From: Furcasterigmium furcatum | Taxonomy: Eukaryota > Ascomycota > Sordariomycetes > Glomerellales > Plectosphaerellaceae | Assembly: GCA_001599815.1 (NCBI GenBank) | Contig: BCIA01000002.1 | Span: forward strand, 6,421,626-6,485,625 | DNA length: 64,000 nt | Reading direction: 5' to 3' | In this document: in pieces, positions 33,276 to 44,104 of the stretch | Layout: every line of letters begins with the position of its first letter | Position numbering within the stretch: position 1 is the stretch's first letter | Position numbers and translations under genes: made by a program | The notes under the pieces: generated by a model | What the model was told of the DNA's origin: nothing | The model's database searches: none | What the model saw: only the letters and a program-made list of their open reading frames with translations

Positions 33276-35065
33276 CTAATAAACATATCTGAACTGGCGC
33301 ATCTTTTGGTCCGTCTGGTCCGACATGTTCAACTCAGCATTGGTCAGCTGCGGACCAGAATCAGCGGACTCGTTAGCATCACGCGCGTCGCGGCGTTTGT
33401 TCTCCCACATGAGGTAGAACCGCATGACCAGGGAGAGGATGAGGCCGATCGAGAGGCAGGTCATCATGCCGAGGAAGGCGGACGTGTACCGGGGGCTCTC
33501 CCATGCGAAGAAGAGCTGGGGGCCGATGATATTGCCGCCGCAGAATCCGATGAAGATCTAATGGGCCAGTCAGTGACCTGGAGGCTCTCTGCGACTTAGG
33601 GGTAAAACTCACTATGGCGCTCACGGTCGTCTTCTTGGTGAACCCACCAACATTTCCAGAGAGAAGCGACATCATCAGGGGGAAGTTGGCTGCGTATGCA
33701 CCAGATAGGGTGATTCCGGCGAACCTGGCCCATTGCAGCTCCTGAGGGAGGGCGTAGACCATGGAAGCACCCGTGATGGCGATGGAAGAGTTCCACACCA
33801 TCCAGTACGTTCGGGTGTTGTGGAAATACGTGCTACCGCCGGTGGCCAGGAGCACGAGGATGATCTGCAGGACATATGCCACGCTCGTGAGGAGCAGTGT
33901 CTGGCCTGTGCCGAACCCGAACCCCTTGATGATGATGGATTTGAACTATGCGGTCGTCAGATTATGCGCAATGATGCCGGCTTGATACTTAGGATGGCTT
34001 ACCGTCGAGATGCCGCCATTGGGGATGTTGCAGCCCAGCTGGATGCAGAAGAGGAGCCAGGTCTTGACGTCCGTGATAGCCTCCCAGAACTGATCCCACT
34101 TGAACTCATCGCTCTTGATGCCGGTGAGGTTCTCCCTGACCCTCGCCACGGCCTTTTCGCGGTCCGATTTGCTCAAGAAATAGGCGGTCATTGGGGTGTC
34201 GGGAAGCAGCCAGAAGGACAGGATTCCCCAGAAGACGGTGGCGCCACCATAGATGGCGAAGACGGCCTGCAAAGACACTTGTTCAGCGTGTTTTCGCGGA
34301 GATACACAAGCGCTGGGATAAATACCTTCCATGGCGACACGGATTGGATGTGTCCAATACCATATGCCAGGATGCCGCCGAGGATGCCGCCGATGCTGTT
34401 TCCCAGGAACCACGCTGCGTGACGAAGGGGCTGCTCGGAACGCTTGTACCACATCGAAACAACAATGGTGAGGCCGGGCGCGATCGGCGCCTCGAACACT
34501 CCGAGGAAGAAGCGCGCGGCCAGGAGGCCGGCGGCGTTGAAAGCCGCGGCCGCGAGCATGACAGAGGCGCCCCAGATGATGCTTGAACCATTGTCAGCGG
34601 ACAGCCGGCGCTGATGCCCGTGGGAGAGATCGCTCACATTGCGGTTGTCAGCGTTTTGCCAACCTTCCAGCGAACCATCAGCCAGCTGAACGGGTAAGCC
34701 GCCAACAGGTATCCGATGTAGTAGATGGCGGCGGACCACGAGAAATCCTGGCCCGTGAGGCTAAGATCTTCGCGAAGGCCCAGGATAGCGGTCTGTTGAA
34801 TGGCGGTCTTGTCGAGGAACTGGAAAAGGTAGACGAGGCTCATGACGGGCAAGAGACTGCGAGGTGTCGCGTGTCAGCCAGTATTCAGCCAGCGCGTTGC
34901 TTGCTCGAGTTAACTCCAGCGACCGTACCTGAGATCGATCTTCCGAAGAAGCTTCTTCTCCTCTTCTGGCGAGATTGTTTCTTCGGGTACCTCCTGCCAG
35001 TCTTCGCCATTCTTGGTGGACGCGTCCAAGTCGACTTTGTCGACCTTCTCGGGATTGGTGGCCAT
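33276..35065 (-). CDS. MFS carrier, Dal5/allantoate-permease family
   Basis: Six exons, complement(join(33276..33557,33613..33945,34003..34266,34326..34581,34638..34856,34929..35065)), encode 496 residues with all phases consistent. Family landmarks are RKIDLSLLPVMSLVYLFQFLD before helix 1, GYLLAAYPFSWLMVRW, ARFFLGVFEAPIAPGL, SMWYKRSEQPLRHAAWFLGN, LLPDTPMTAYFLS and GSTYFHNTRTYW. Such anion:cation symporters import small organic anions such as allantoate, ureidosuccinate, vitamins or dipeptides at the plasma membrane. The gene is divergent from an M20 amidohydrolase across a 523-bp promoter region with spaced TTCGGAC motifs. Import of an amidated compound followed by hydrolysis is a natural reading (inference). 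Confidence 0.9.
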
Positions 35066-35307
35066 GTTGAACTGGTGATCGAGACTCAACGCGCGAGGAA
35101 ATGTGCAGTCAGGCTTGATGATACTCAGAAAAGATCTCTTGAGCTTGCGATGCTGGGGAATGGAATGCAGGACTGACGCTGGATTTGTACTTCTTTTATC
35201 ATCGTCCCCAAGCCTCCTCGTCCGTCTACGAGTCAAGTCAGGAAGAGAAGTGATAAGTGCGGTCGTCGGTCCACCGGCCGACTTTGGGGTTCGGTTGTGT
35301 GACCGCC

Positions 35308-35405
35308 TTCGGACTTTGGGCCTACCGCTAGTCGAGTCGTGACCCCTTCGGACGCGGGCCCGAAACCGTCGGGCCAAGGACCGTCTTTCGGACGCCGGGC
35401 CTACC
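35308..35405. promoter_or_regulatory. Three regularly spaced TTCGGAC...GGGCC elements in a divergent promoter
   Basis: TTCGGAC begins at 35308, 35347 and 35387, each followed within a few bases by GGGCC, and two of the three continue as GGGCCTACC. The period is 39-40 bp, close to four helical turns. CGG triplets are the half-sites of Zn2Cys6 regulators, so these are candidate operators for the carrier at 35065 and the amidohydrolase at 35589. Confidence 0.5.
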
Positions 35406-35588
35406 AGCAAAAATGGGAGGGTGCTTATATGTAGGGAACCTGCAATCAGAATTCCCGGGACTCCTGATACAGGCCGGCCAGCCAAGACGCGTCTTATCTC
35501 GACCTCGCAGGGGCAGTTTGATTCTTCATCACCCTTTATCTTGTTGCTTATCACGCAGCTCCCCCTCACGCCGCCGAACTCCGTCGAT

Positions 35589-36933
35589 ATGCTTGTCAAT
35601 CCTCACTGCGAGAAGATCGGGGCGTACCTCGAGTCGATCTCCGCAGAGCTGTGGCGCGTGAACAAGGAGATCCACGACAATCCCGAACTTGGACTCGAGG
35701 AGTACAAGGCGCACGACTTCCTGACAACCTTCCTGGAATCACGAGAGGGATGGCAGGTCACGAGATCTGTCGGGGGTATTAAAACAGCGTTTGCCGCCGT
35801 CTTCGAGGGCAAGGAGAAGGGCCCGACGGTGTCCTTCAACGCTGAATATGGTATGTTGCCCAATGCAGTCGACAGGTGATCCGGGTCTAATAGATGCAGA
35901 TGCTCTCCCTAAACTGGGCCATGCTTGCGGCCACAATCTCATCACAACGTCGTCGCTGGGTGCTGCCCTGGCCACGGCAGAACTTATCCGGTCCGAAGGA
36001 ATTCCTGGCAGGGTGGTTCTGTTCGGAACACCGGCGGAAGAGAGTTAGTACAATACACTTCCTTGTTAACCATGCTACAAACGCTGACGGGAAGTTCGCT
36101 CAGGCCACGGCGGCAAGGTCCTCATGCTAGAAGCCGGGGTATTCCACGACTACAACATCGATATTAGCCTGATGGCACATCCCTCGACGACTGATGCGCC
36201 CTATATTATCAATACCTGTGTCGCGCGATTCGACGTCGAATACAAGGGCGTCGAGGCCCACGCATCCACGAGGCCCTTTGACGGCGTCAACGCGCAAGAC
36301 GCTCTGATCCTCGCATACAATGCTGTCAGCATGCTCCGGCAACAGGCGCAGCCGTCCGACCAGTTCCACGGCATCGTGGTCTCCGGGGGCACCGTGATGA
36401 ACGTCATCCCGAACCTGGCCACTTTCACCTACGGCATAAGATCCAAGAACAAGAAGGATCTGGATGCCTGGTCCGCCCGCATCAGGAAGTGCTTCGAGGC
36501 GGGGGCGCTGGCGACGGGTGCCGAGCTGACGCTCACGGAGCGGCCGCAGGGATACCTGAACGTGATCACGAACGAACTCCTGGCGCAGTCTTACAGCCGC
36601 CACTATGGCAGGCTCGGTGGGCACGTGCCCAATCCCATCGCGGACAAGGCGAAGCGACCGATGGGGGCGACGGACCAGGGAAACGTTAGCTACGCGTTCC
36701 CGGCCATCCATCCCCGGTTTGCGATCAAGGATGCTCAGGGCGTGATACCGAAAGCTTCGGTGCATACCGCCGACTTTGAAAAGGCCGCTGGGACTGGATG
36801 GGCATTTGACACGGCGGTCATGGTCGCCAATACCCTGGCCTGTGTTGCGGTAGATGTCCTCGTGGTGCCTGGGATGCTGGATGCCGTCAAGGAAGACTTC
36901 CGACGGGGCCTCGACGAAGAGTTGCACGCGTGA
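35589..36933 (+). CDS. M20-family amidohydrolase / peptidase
   Basis: Three exons, join(35589..35850,35900..36043,36104..36933), encode 411 residues. Metal-site motifs are GHACGHN, with the preceding EYDALPKLGHACGHNL region formed across intron 1, and PAEES with the catalytic Glu, followed by GGKVLMLEAG. The dimerisation domain starts around VEYKGVEAHASTRPFDGVNA. The protein resembles the PM20D2/aminobenzoyl-glutamate group of M20 carboxypeptidases, which cleave amide or dipeptide bonds with zinc or manganese. No signal peptide is present, so it is cytosolic. It is divergent from the Dal5-type carrier, and the pair may take up and cleave the same substrate. Confidence 0.9.
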
Positions 36934-38034
36934 CGGTCTCGTGAGTCGTGACTCTCATCGTGGTCATAGCAATACCCGCCTGCAGGTGCAGTATGTATAG
37001 ACTATGGAATCCTTGGTAGAGCAACTGCATCAGTGCCGTGATATTGGCCCACAGCCAGACGAGATGTTATCCCCAGCTACCTGCAATTTATGTCGTGATC
37101 CCTGAAGACTGCCGGGGTGACTGAACGTCATAATCACTGAGTGACACTGGGGACGAGCTTTCTGCTATCAAGACGCGTCTTGTGCGTGTAGTCGACAGCA
37201 CCCCCCCCCAGGAGATGCCATGTCCACAACCACAATGCCACTTACATCGAAGCACTCAGGCGGCCCGGACCAAAGGGGCGGGTCTGCAATGCAGAGCACG
37301 ACTCCGATGGATTCTGGTCGGACCCATTCGGCGGGACGACTAGTCCGCTAGCTCAGAAGCTAGTACTGGCTTGGATTGTGCCCTCGTCCACTTCACGCAC
37401 TTCCGCTGATAACTTATCTGAGTTCACTGGTCAGTTGACTGATGATTGGTCTGGCTGTCGGCCTCCGACAATGGTGGCCAGAGGATCCGATTGCCGCTCT
37501 ATATTTCTTGATCCGTTATGCCCTCGTTTTCTCGTGGGTTCTTCTACTTGCTGCCCGAAGACTGCGCATCAATCCGTCGTCACCCCGTCTTCTCTCGCGA
37601 CTTTTCTATTAATTCACGATTCCTCTCCCAGGGAGCACCCAAACGGGCAACCTTCAGTTGCTGAACGAGACGATCTATGGACGACTGATACAAGCACCCT
37701 TGGTCCAGGGCTCCGTCATCCCACAACACCGGACCTCAGGACACCCGTCGGCCCCCTGAGGACACGGCCATCAAGGACGACGGAAATCCAGAGTGCTGCA
37801 GCAACCTGGACTATTGCCACTACATCGTACCCCGCACTCTCGGTACCCCGTGGGCCGAAGGGACGGAACCTGCAGCAAGGGCCTGTCCAGCTTCCCCAGG
37901 TTTGGGGCCCATGGCCGCCTGTAGTGTGGGGATATCTCGGCCTTCAGTGGACTTATTAGTGCCCCTTTTTCTTCTCACCAGCGGACACCCCCTCGGCTTC
38001 GGCGCCGCTTCCCGACTTCGGCCCCGTCCCCGTC
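36934..38034. other. Intergenic region upstream of a Zn2Cys6 regulator
   Basis: 1.1 kb. A 193-codon open frame at 37378-37959 starts with GTG, is low in motif content and is rejected. No repeat is seen beyond a CCCCCCCCCC run at 37201-37210. Confidence 0.5.
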
Positions 38035-40182
38035 ATGGACAGCAGCTCAGAGACGACCAAGAGCCCGGCCTGCGAGCGCTGCTACCGCCGCAAATCGCGC
38101 TGCGACAAGTCCAAGCCTTCTTGCGCCTCTTGCCTGAAGGCCAAGACGGCTTGCAATTACGACTGGCGCGATCAAGCCAGCAACAGGCGCAGCCTCGCCG
38201 CGCTCTCGCGCCGCCTCGTCCAGAGCGAGGCCAGGAATGCGTCCTTGTCACGCGAGCTGGAGACTCTGCGAGAGAGGACTCCGGCAGCACTTGGGCTCGA
38301 CAGTCCCGCCACTTCGCAAGGCGGGCCGCCTGATTCACAGCCCACGGGCCTCGACCACTCGCCTCACGTCGATATTGACTATGAAAAGGGTGAAAAGGGT
38401 GAAAGGGGCGAAAGGGGCGAAAGGTGCGCTGGCAGGCCGTCGTCCCTGTTGACCCCTGTTGGCACTGGCTCCAGCGATGCTGGCCAGTCTTGGGGCTCCC
38501 AGAGCGCGTCGATCCTGTTCACGCTCGTACAAGGGGGTGACGACACTCCCCGCGAGACTGATGCCCTCATCCCCACCGTTACACGGCGATTTCGTCGATT
38601 CGGCGACGATGCCGTGCCTGGCACGCAAGAACTCAAAACCATCATATCGAGAGACCTGGCGACCAGTCTCGTCGAGGCCTACCTGTCCCACAGCTATCTC
38701 ATATTCCCCGTGTTGCTCCCCCAGAGCCTCGCAAGGTCCCTGAACACGGTATACGGGGCCGGGGAACTCACCTCTCTGAGCCCCCATGACGCGTTCATGC
38801 TCGACATGGTTCTTGCCCTCGGCACTGCTCGAATCACCAAGTTCGACTGGCACGGGCTGCCCGACGCCGAGACCCATCACGAGCGCGCATGCGCAAACCT
38901 GGACCTTGTTGTCAGGGGCGGCGGGACTGTCGCACTGCAGGCCATCATCTTGACGTGCCAGTATCGACTGCTCAGCGCTTCCCGCGACTCTTCCATCAGC
39001 CTGTGGCACCTCGTGGGCACTGCCGCGCGGCTCTGCTTGGAGATGGGCCTCCATCAGGAGGCGCAATACGCCGAACCGCAGCCGTCTGATCCGAAGGATG
39101 GCCAGGGCCTGGGCAGCGAGACGCGACGGAGATGCTTCTGGTCAGTGGTGACCCTTGACCGCGTCGTAAGCATCACCCTGGGCAAGCCGACGGCGATACA
39201 CCAGGACGACCTGGGCGCAGATCTGCCCGAGGCAAGCGGCGGCGACGTGCTCATCCGCGGCGAGCCCATCAATATCGCGGACGGCAGATGCTGCGAGAGC
39301 CTCTGGCACAGCACCCAGTGGTTCGTGCATCTCGTCCGCTACCGGCTCATCTGCGGCCAGATCTTCAGCATGTTGCACAAGCCGGCCACGAGGTACGGCT
39401 ATCGGCGAGAGGCCAACGAGGCTTCCGTGCGAGCGTATCTCAACGAGGAGTTGAACAGCTGGCACCAGAGCTCGCAGCTGCTGCCGCTGCGGACGTCCAC
39501 TACTACCCTCGCGCACGAGCTCGAGACATCGTCGCTGGCGTCCCGCGACTGGTATGATCTTCTGTACCACACTGCCGCCCTCATGCTGCATCGACCCGTG
39601 CACGCCAGGCAGGACTCGCTGCCGACGGGCGACGGGCTGCGAAGGCTCTACGAGTCGTCCAGCAAGTCCATCAGGCACTACAGCGCGCTGCACCGGACGC
39701 GGAAGCTAAACTACTCCTGGCTCTCGCTGAACTCGGTCTACATCGCCGGGCTGTCGTATCTATATGCCGTCCGGCTGAATTGCCGCCTGCGCTGGCGGCC
39801 GTCCATGTCGATACACTACCAGACGGTCGTCGACAACATCGAGTGTCTGCCCTCGGACCCCGACATCGTGGAGATTGTCTCGACCACGCGCGCATGCTCA
39901 TCCGTGCTCGTGGCCATCTGCGAGAGATGGAGCTCTGCCTGGAACCGACACCTTGCATTCGGCGAGCTTGCCGATGTAGTTCTCAAGGAGGTCTTGGAGC
40001 TAACACAAGTCTCCCCTGATAACGGAGCAGCATCCTCCATCTTCGGAGCGGGGCTCAGTCCCCTCATGGATGCAGATGGCTCCCGGGAGCTGGATGTGCT
40101 GGGTACGCCGACGCGGGACTTCCTTCGGTCATATCAATGGTGTTTTGAGGGCACGATAGGCGGCGAAAATTACATAGACTAG
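38035..40182 (+). CDS. Zn2Cys6 transcription factor with fungal-specific domain
   Basis: This intronless gene encodes 715 residues. The zinc cluster uses Cys13, 16, 23, 30, 33 and 40, followed by a short coiled coil (about 51-80: RSLAALSRRLVQSEARN...), the usual dimerisation element. A charged low-complexity stretch (EKGEKGERGERGER) comes next. The fungal-specific regulatory domain spans roughly residues 210-480 (YLSHSYLIFPVLLPQSL, ILTCQYRLLS, WHLVGTAARLCLEMGLH, RRRCFWSVVTLDR). The gene lies between the M20/Dal5 pair and the hydrolase/oxidase block and is a candidate regulator of either. Its last codons and 3' flank recur at 58955-59060. Confidence 0.92.
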   Translation: MDSSSETTKSPACERCYRRKSRCDKSKPSCASCLKAKTACNYDWRDQASNRRSLAALSRRLVQSEARNASLSRELETLRERTPAALGLDSPATSQGGPPDSQPTGLDHSPHVDIDYEKGEKGERGERGERCAGRPSSLLTPVGTGSSDAGQSWGSQSASILFTLVQGGDDTPRETDALIPTVTRRFRRFGDDAVPGTQELKTIISRDLATSLVEAYLSHSYLIFPVLLPQSLARSLNTVYGAGELTSLSPHDAFMLDMVLALGTARITKFDWHGLPDAETHHERACANLDLVVRGGGTVALQAIILTCQYRLLSASRDSSISLWHLVGTAARLCLEMGLHQEAQYAEPQPSDPKDGQGLGSETRRRCFWSVVTLDRVVSITLGKPTAIHQDDLGADLPEASGGDVLIRGEPINIADGRCCESLWHSTQWFVHLVRYRLICGQIFSMLHKPATRYGYRREANEASVRAYLNEELNSWHQSSQLLPLRTSTTTLAHELETSSLASRDWYDLLYHTAALMLHRPVHARQDSLPTGDGLRRLYESSSKSIRHYSALHRTRKLNYSWLSLNSVYIAGLSYLYAVRLNCRLRWRPSMSIHYQTVVDNIECLPSDPDIVEIVSTTRACSSVLVAICERWSSAWNRHLAFGELADVVLKEVLELTQVSPDNGAASSIFGAGLSPLMDADGSRELDVLGTPTRDFLRSYQWCFEGTIGGENYID

Positions 40183-40270
40183 CACGAAATACCAGGACCC
40201 CGTCTCCTACGTAGTAAACAGTGAGCATAACTTGGCGATGCCTTATGCTAGTACCTATTATTTACTTAAG
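40167..40270 (+). repeat. Duplicated 3' end, copy at the 38-kb regulator
   Basis: From the last codons (AATTACATAGACTAG) through AGGACCCCGTCT, GTAAACAGTGAGCATAA and AGTACCTATTATTTACT, this sequence matches 58955-59060 in the same orientation. Confidence 0.85.
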
Positions 40271-40341
40271 CAGCTTTCACGACAACAATTACGACGATTT
40301 GAGGTGTGTAAATTCGTGTCGTCTTTCTCTAGAACCTGGAC

Positions 40342-42108
40342 TCATTCGCTTGTACCACCGCTTTCAGGGTTGTACAGTGGCAGGGTCAGAATCGGCCCGT
40401 CCAGTCCCCCCAGCTTAATGATCTGGCGCCTCGGCACGTAGTCCCCGGCCGTGGTGGTCCACGGGTTGGCATTTGTGCCCGGGTGCGGGAGGAAGCAGGG
40501 GAAGTCGCTCGACTGAATCTGCAGCTGAAGGCAGTGGCCCGCCTTGACAACGTAGGCGTTGTCGTCCATGACGAGGCGCAGGCGAGGGCCCGCGCGCTTC
40601 TGCAGGACCGTACGGCCCCAGGAGATCGGCCGTGTCGTCCCCTGTGGGTGGACGTCCTGCAGCTTGGCGTGGAGGTGCGTCGAGTCACCCTCGTAAGAGA
40701 TGGTGGCACTGAGCTCGGGCTGGCCGGCGAAGACGAGATCCGCGAGCAGGGGCTCCGTGCGAAAGGTGAGCACGTCTGACCGCTCCGCCTGGGCCTGCTC
40801 GTCCGGGTACCCTGCGAGGAAAAACCAGATGGTCTCGATATCCGTCGTCGACGGGACCGGGTTGCTCGGGTCGTGGATCCACTCCGCCACGGAGCTCTGT
40901 GGCGAGGGCTCCCGGGCCAGCGTTCTCAGCGCCGATCCGGGTTTCTGAGCACCCGTCAGGTGAAGAACGAGGGGGGTGCTCGGGGGCGGATACTCGTCCG
41001 TGTGCTGCCAGCCCCGGTGGCCGATGTGCCAGCGGGCCTGGGGGCGCGGAACCTCCGGGTCTTTCTCGTTGAGGAACTGGTCGAAGAAGTCGGCCTGCTC
41101 GCCGCACTCGCTGTCGATCTTCTCGCGGAGGGCGGCATCACTTTCGTAAACGTTGACGCCGTCCTTCCGACCGACGTGCTCGAGCTTGTTACCCGCATGG
41201 TCGGCGGAGGCGGCACGGAGGAAGTGGAGGCCCCTGGTGCTTGACGATCGCCGGAAGCTGCGCCAGTCCCGGAGACCGCTGGGCGCGAGGCCCGGGTCGT
41301 ACCAGTTCTGCCAGTGCAAGATGGGGATGTTGGTGGTATGGTAGGGGTGACGGTCACGGTATGGGCTGTAATGGGGCTGGGTCGTCGTGCTCGCAAGAAG
41401 CCTCTCGGCGCCGATGTTTGGTCCGATCATCTCCCGGACCCGGGCGATGATGTCGGCGACGGGTACTTGTCCCCATTTGAGACTGAACAGATAGCCAAGC
41501 GGGACCGTCCAGATCTGCAGCAGGTCGTTCAGTCCCAGCAGAGAGGGCACCTCAGTGCTCCAGCGGGAGCCGACGTGGCTGTCGCCCATGTCGATGCCGG
41601 TGACCTGGGGCACGGCGGCCTGGATGGCGGGATGGCCACAGGCAACGCCGGCCCAGACGGTGAAGCCGTAGTACGACGCACCAGTGAGGCCGACCTTGCC
41701 GTTGGACCAAGGCTGCTTGACAATCCAGTCGACCGTGTCGTACGAGTCGTCCATGTCGAAGGTGTACGGCTCGGTAGCGCCCTCGGAGCGGTACTTGCCC
41801 CGGACGTCCTGGGCGACAACGGCGAAGCCCCGAGAGGCAAAGTAGGTCGCCTCGTGCTTGATGGCCGTGTAGCGGCTGGACTTGTCATAGCAGGTGCGAA
41901 CAAGGATTGCCGAGAGCCTCGGGCTCGTGCCGGCTGCGGCGTCGTGCGTCCAGTTCTTCGGGAGGTAGAGGTCCGTCGCGAGTTTGATACCGTCCCGCAT
42001 GGGCACGAATACCTCGGACGCATTGGGGCTTGGCTCCTCGCCGTGAATCTCGGCCAGCAGCTGAGCGCAGCTTTCTTCGGTCTCCTTGGTCTCTGCTGTG
42101 GCTGACAT
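40342..42108 (-). CDS. CocE/NonD-family hydrolase (X-Pro dipeptidyl-peptidase-like)
   Basis: This intronless gene encodes 588 residues from the ATG at 42108. An upstream in-frame ATG at 42282 would add 58 residues without domain character. The alpha/beta-hydrolase core begins VPMRDGIKLATDLYLP, and AQDVRGKYRSEG precedes the nucleophile Ser145 in GASYYG. LHWQNWYDPGL marks the region of the acid residue. The C-terminal part is the galactose-binding-like jelly roll (LVFAGQPELSATISYEGDS, ISWGRTVLQKRAG). Members hydrolyse esters such as cocaine, glutaryl-amides or proline peptides. It is divergent from the first FAD oxidase across 413 bp, suggesting co-regulation. Confidence 0.88.
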   Translation of the reverse strand: MSATAETKETEESCAQLLAEIHGEEPSPNASEVFVPMRDGIKLATDLYLPKNWTHDAAAGTSPRLSAILVRTCYDKSSRYTAIKHEATYFASRGFAVVAQDVRGKYRSEGATEPYTFDMDDSYDTVDWIVKQPWSNGKVGLTGASYYGFTVWAGVACGHPAIQAAVPQVTGIDMGDSHVGSRWSTEVPSLLGLNDLLQIWTVPLGYLFSLKWGQVPVADIIARVREMIGPNIGAERLLASTTTQPHYSPYRDRHPYHTTNIPILHWQNWYDPGLAPSGLRDWRSFRRSSSTRGLHFLRAASADHAGNKLEHVGRKDGVNVYESDAALREKIDSECGEQADFFDQFLNEKDPEVPRPQARWHIGHRGWQHTDEYPPPSTPLVLHLTGAQKPGSALRTLAREPSPQSSVAEWIHDPSNPVPSTTDIETIWFFLAGYPDEQAQAERSDVLTFRTEPLLADLVFAGQPELSATISYEGDSTHLHAKLQDVHPQGTTRPISWGRTVLQKRAGPRLRLVMDDNAYVVKAGHCLQLQIQSSDFPCFLPHPGTNANPWTTTAGDYVPRRQIIKLGGLDGPILTLPLYNPESGGTSE

Positions 42109-42521
42109 GGTAAATGTGCGGGGAGGGGTGGTCTCTCGGATGAATGTAGAATGCTGGTGCCGAGACCGAATCGCACGCCGAGATCGATCTGGTGATGATG
42201 ATGCGAACTGTAATATAGGCAGTGGATGAGTATTTCCCCAAGCTTCATCCCTAACCCGACTGACTCCCTTCGTACTAGCCACTTCGCTGCCCTGGAATTG
42301 GCCGCCGGCGACTTATGCTGAATCTTAACTTCCGGTGCACCCTCGGAAATCTCCGACCTAGGAGGAAATGTTCCGGCAACCAAAATACTGCGCACTCCTC
42401 CTTGCACTAGACCCGGCCCGTCTCGCGCTGACAACAGCCTCAGCGGCCAACATCGTCTATATCAAGTCATTATCAATCACGGACTCCCACGCACCGGCAG
42501 GGCACACAAGCGGCAACAAAC
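42109..42521. promoter_or_regulatory. Divergent promoter region of hydrolase and FAD oxidase
   Basis: 413 bp between two outward-facing starts. It must hold both promoters. A CCTATATTACAG stretch on the minus strand near 42210-42220 may be the hydrolase TATA region. Confidence 0.45.
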
Positions 42522-44104
42522 ATGCCATCCTCAACAGCAGCCACCAACCCGGCCAACAGGGCCAAGGTCGTGCAGCACATCACGGCAGACCCGGGCCTGC
42601 CGAGGGATAACCCTTCATCCTCGTACTGGCTCAAGGATCGCCATGAGCTCGACGACATTCAGTCCGACACTCTGCCGCTAAAGGCCGATGTCGTCGTAAT
42701 TGGATCTGGGATCACGGGTGCCAGTGTCGCCTGGCATTTGCTCCGGCAAGGTTACCCACAGCCAGAGAATCAGACCGTCGCCGTTTTCGAGGCCAGAAGC
42801 ATGTGTTCCGGTGCCACGGGCCGCAACGGCGGGCACGTCCTCACCTACGGCGCGCTCATGTATAGCGAGCTTAAGGAGGCCGTGGGAAAGGACTTGGCGC
42901 ACAAGATCGTTCAGTTCACCTTTGACAACGTCGAGGAGGTGGCCGGGCTGGCGCGCCGGCACGCCCCCGCGGAGTCCGAGATACGCTCCGTCCAGAGGAT
43001 CCGCTGCTTCGAGGACAAGGCGACTCTCGCCGCGGCCAGAAAGAGCGTCGAGGAGTGGGAGGCCGACTTCCCCCAGCAAGCGGGCCTCTATCGATTTTAC
43101 GATGCCGAGGAGGTCAGATCCGTAAGTTTATTTATTTGGCTCCTTCGCCTCAAACACCTCATTTGGTCCGTCTGGTCGTGATGAGCCAATGCTGAGGCGC
43201 GGCACAGCAGCATGGTATCTTCAACGTCGAAGGGGCGGTCACCTTCTCCGCCTACGCCATCTGGCCGTACCGCTTGATCCTCAAGATTTGGGAGATTCTT
43301 CTCAGAGACCATGCCGGCAGCCTCACCATCGACACCAACACGCCTGTGACTTCGGTGTCCTTGGCCCACGCTGGCAGCGCCGGGAGCGACCCCAGATACA
43401 GGTACGAGCTGTGTACCCCGCGGGGCGTCGTGCGCGCCGCGCATGTCATCTACGCCACCAATGCGTACTCGAGTCACCTGCTGCCCCGCTTGCGCGGACT
43501 GCTATATCCCTTCAGGAGCAGTATGACCGTGCAGGGCGTAGGCGGCAGCGCGCCTAACCAAGGCAACGCCCACTCCTGGAGCTTCCACAAGCGCCCAGTC
43601 ACGGACCCTTCCACGGGGAGGACGGAGTCGGGCACGATGTACCTGCAACAGAACGGGCACAGCGGTCACTTTTTCTTCGGCGGCGAGAACCCCACGTTCG
43701 AAGAGGCCGTCACGGCTGACGATGCCCAAACCAGCAGCGCCTCGACACAGTACCTGCGGACGAAGCTGCACAGCTTCTTCAACCGGGAGTGCGACCAGGG
43801 TGATACGTCTCTCATCGCCGAGTGGACGGGCATTCAAGGGTACACAGCCGACGGGGCGCCGGTGGTCGGGAGGCTACCGGCGTCTCTTACCGGCCGCGAG
43901 GTGGGCGGCGAGTGGATCGCAGCAGGCTTCAACGGGGGCGGCATGGCCTTCTGCTGGAGGACAGGCAGGGCTTTGGCGTGTATGATAGGCGATGTGGATG
44001 TTGATGGCTGGTTTCCCGAGAGCTTCTACGTGAGCGAGGGGAGGCTGATGTCGACGCTGACGGTTGCGGCGGCTGCTGATTACGCAGAGACGTATTGCCC
44101 CTAG
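42522..44104 (+). CDS. FAD-dependent amine/amino-acid oxidoreductase (DAO family), first copy
   Basis: Two exons, join(42522..43121,43208..44104), encode about 498 residues. The acceptor is a CAGCAG tandem, so exon 2 may start at 43208 or 43211, adding or dropping one Gln. The FAD-binding site is VVVIGSGITGASVAWHLL (around residues 57-74), preceded by the substrate-loop phrase SSSYWL. CSGATGRNGGH is the family block of gamma-glutamylputrescine oxidase/glycine-oxidase-like enzymes. EWTGIQGYTADGAPVVG and WIAAGFNGGGM are the C-terminal FAD contacts. Such enzymes oxidise an amine to an imine and release aldehyde, ammonia and hydrogen peroxide. No secretion signal is seen. Confidence 0.88.

Noticed and set aside
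37378..37959. 193-codon open frame upstream of the 38-kb regulator
   Set aside because: It starts with GTG, lacks any recognisable motif and lies in the promoter region of a clear gene.
33302..43180. Shared TTGGTCCGTCTGGTC at about 33305 and 43164
   Set aside because: Only 15 bp, once in coding sequence and once in an intron; too short to support a repeat.
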